DNA of 64,000 nucleotides from Albula goreensis (Eukaryota > Chordata > Actinopteri > Albuliformes > Albulidae). This document shows, one piece after another, positions 62,700 through 64,000 of this stretch. The notes beneath the pieces were generated by a model that did not search any database, was not told the DNA's origin, and saw only the letters and a list, made by a program, of their open reading frames with translations. The stretch spans positions 57,498,547 through 57,562,546 of the forward strand of contig CM040741.1 of NCBI GenBank assembly GCA_022829145.1, written 5' to 3'. The stretch's first letter is position 1; the number at the start of each line of letters is the position of its first letter. Position numbers and translations under genes: made by a program.

Positions 62700-64000
62700 C
62701 TGTGCAGGGAAGCTTTTGAAAGAGTTTGGAAGCACGATTGTAGCGGGGCCCCCGTCGGCCCCGGCACATGAATAACAGCAGCGGGGAGGCTGTGCGCGAG
62801 CGGGTGAACACTCCCAGTGTCCTTATCAGTGACGCACAGAGCGCTTGGATCCGGCCCCGGCTCTCCTTGCGTGAACCCACTCTGAGGGGTTTTTTAGTTT
62901 CAGGACCCCGCTCCACTCGTTCCGGCCCAGTCCACTGCCCCCCAGCTCGTGAGCATGGGCCCCGCACATCATCCCCAGTGCAGTGCCGGCCCTTAGCATT
63001 CACCGACGAGCCCTGACTTTGGCTCCGGTCCGCTGTTTGGCGTCTGAGCCTTTCCCGATATTGGCACAAACACGCGTGTTTCACGGTACGCTCTGTGGTT
63101 CATTAAGCGGCTTCCTTTGAATTCAGAGATCTTGAAAAACATTTTGTAAGACCGCGTGCGAATTGAGGGGGTAGGCGCACACTCCACAATGGCGATGGAA
63201 ATCGCCCACTTTGATCCGTGTGTGAACTGCGCCGGTTGCCTCTTATTGCCATATCCAGATGGTGTTACTGGGAACAAACAGTCCCGCTGTAGGATTTCTC
63301 AATAGACTGTCTAGACTGGCCTCGCACCAGACAGATACAGCCTCCCATCAAATTAGCGTTTGTCAGATTTATGGTAATGGTTCACAACAGCCTTCCTGTC
63401 AGTGACAACAAGATTTACTGCCCTGCTCCCCTCCAACACCAGCTCACCTCCCCACACGCTGCTCTGCCCAGCTCTCCAGTCTAACAGGGGCAAAACCCTC
63501 ATCCTTTGAAAAAGTGGGGGAAGCTGAAATACTGTGGTATCCACATGAACCGAAAGGACCAAATCTAGGTTTTTGGAGGGTAAGAAAACGCACATAGGGG
63601 ACAACAGTGGGGACTACTGCCCTGTTGTCTGGGTCAGTTCCCATTCCGGTTAATGGGAGAGGGGGGAAAAGCCCGTGTATGGCGATTAGTGTGGCTCTTT
63701 CATGTCGGCATACGGAGGTAACCTGATCCGGCCCACCACTCAGTGGGATTCACCTTTTGACAGACATCCCGTCCGTTCTCAGTCCAAATGTTTTTTCAAG
63801 GCCGCTCCCTGTCTTTGATCTCCCCTCTCTCGGACGGAGGGTCAGAGCTACCATGTTAGGCGGGAGGCAGCGATGGTTACTGCGCAGAGCAAGAGATCGG
63901 GGTGGAGGGGCTGTGGGGGTATTAAATAACAAAACTGTCTGGCCCTATCCTGCGCCAAATCGCCCGTTTGTCCCGCTCATAAAGCAGAACGGGATGCTTC
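62700..64000. other. CpG-rich block at right edge
   Basis: The base composition rises clearly above the rest of the desert, with repeated CG dinucleotides (for example 62745-63020 and 63140-63260) and CACTTTGATC and CAGATGGTG motifs. Open frames here exist on both strands, as expected of GC-rich DNA, and none shows a domain. It may be a CpG island for a gene starting to the right, or a conserved regulatory block. Confidence 0.45.

Noticed and set aside
62659-63084. 141-codon open frame on the minus strand in the CpG-rich block
   Set aside because: GC-rich DNA is poor in stop codons, other frames in the same place are also open, and no domain or splice context was seen.

Overview
The window reads as nuclear DNA of a ray-finned fish. 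It has spliced vertebrate genes with GT-AG introns, an AT-rich background with many A/T tracts and microsatellites, and one degraded relic of a repeat common in fish. No bacterial, viral or organellar feature is visible. Species cannot be told from the sequence alone.

Two protein-coding genes can be supported, and they point towards each other. On the left, plus strand, are the last three exons (2646-5687) of a chondroitin sulfate proteoglycan 4 (CSPG4/NG2) family gene: CSPG repeats, a Ser/Thr/Pro-rich stalk, one membrane span, and a cytoplasmic tail ending in the PDZ ligand QYWV. The rest of the gene lies left of the window. A roughly 2.8 kb 3' UTR with three possible poly(A) signals follows. 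The last coding exon carries a one-frame shift near 4491-4503 between two well-conserved halves.

On the minus strand is a complete two-exon sorting nexin 18 gene (snx18): a large exon at 25763-27263 (SH3, acidic WDD linker, PX, most of the BAR domain), a 6.6 kb intron, and a short last exon at 18871-19124. The spliced reading frame is 584 codons plus stop. The two genes do not work in one pathway that the sequence shows. Their interest is positional: the tail-to-tail order matches CSPG4 and SNX33 on human 15q24, and SNX18 is the ohnolog of SNX33. The proteoglycan gene is therefore probably the CSPG4B ohnolog rather than the direct CSPG4 orthologue.

From the snx18 promoter (about 27.3-27.7 kb) to 64 kb there is no recognisable gene. 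This 36 kb looks like a gene desert with simple repeats (a 76-bp TA run, long poly(A) tracts), a 114-bp direct repeat in two copies 2350 bp apart, CTCF-like motifs in a suggestive arrangement, and several complex stretches that look like regulatory elements. The densest are at 57.29-57.43 kb and 61.1-62.3 kb, followed by a CpG-rich block at the right edge (about 62.7-64.0 kb). No novel multi-gene system was found.
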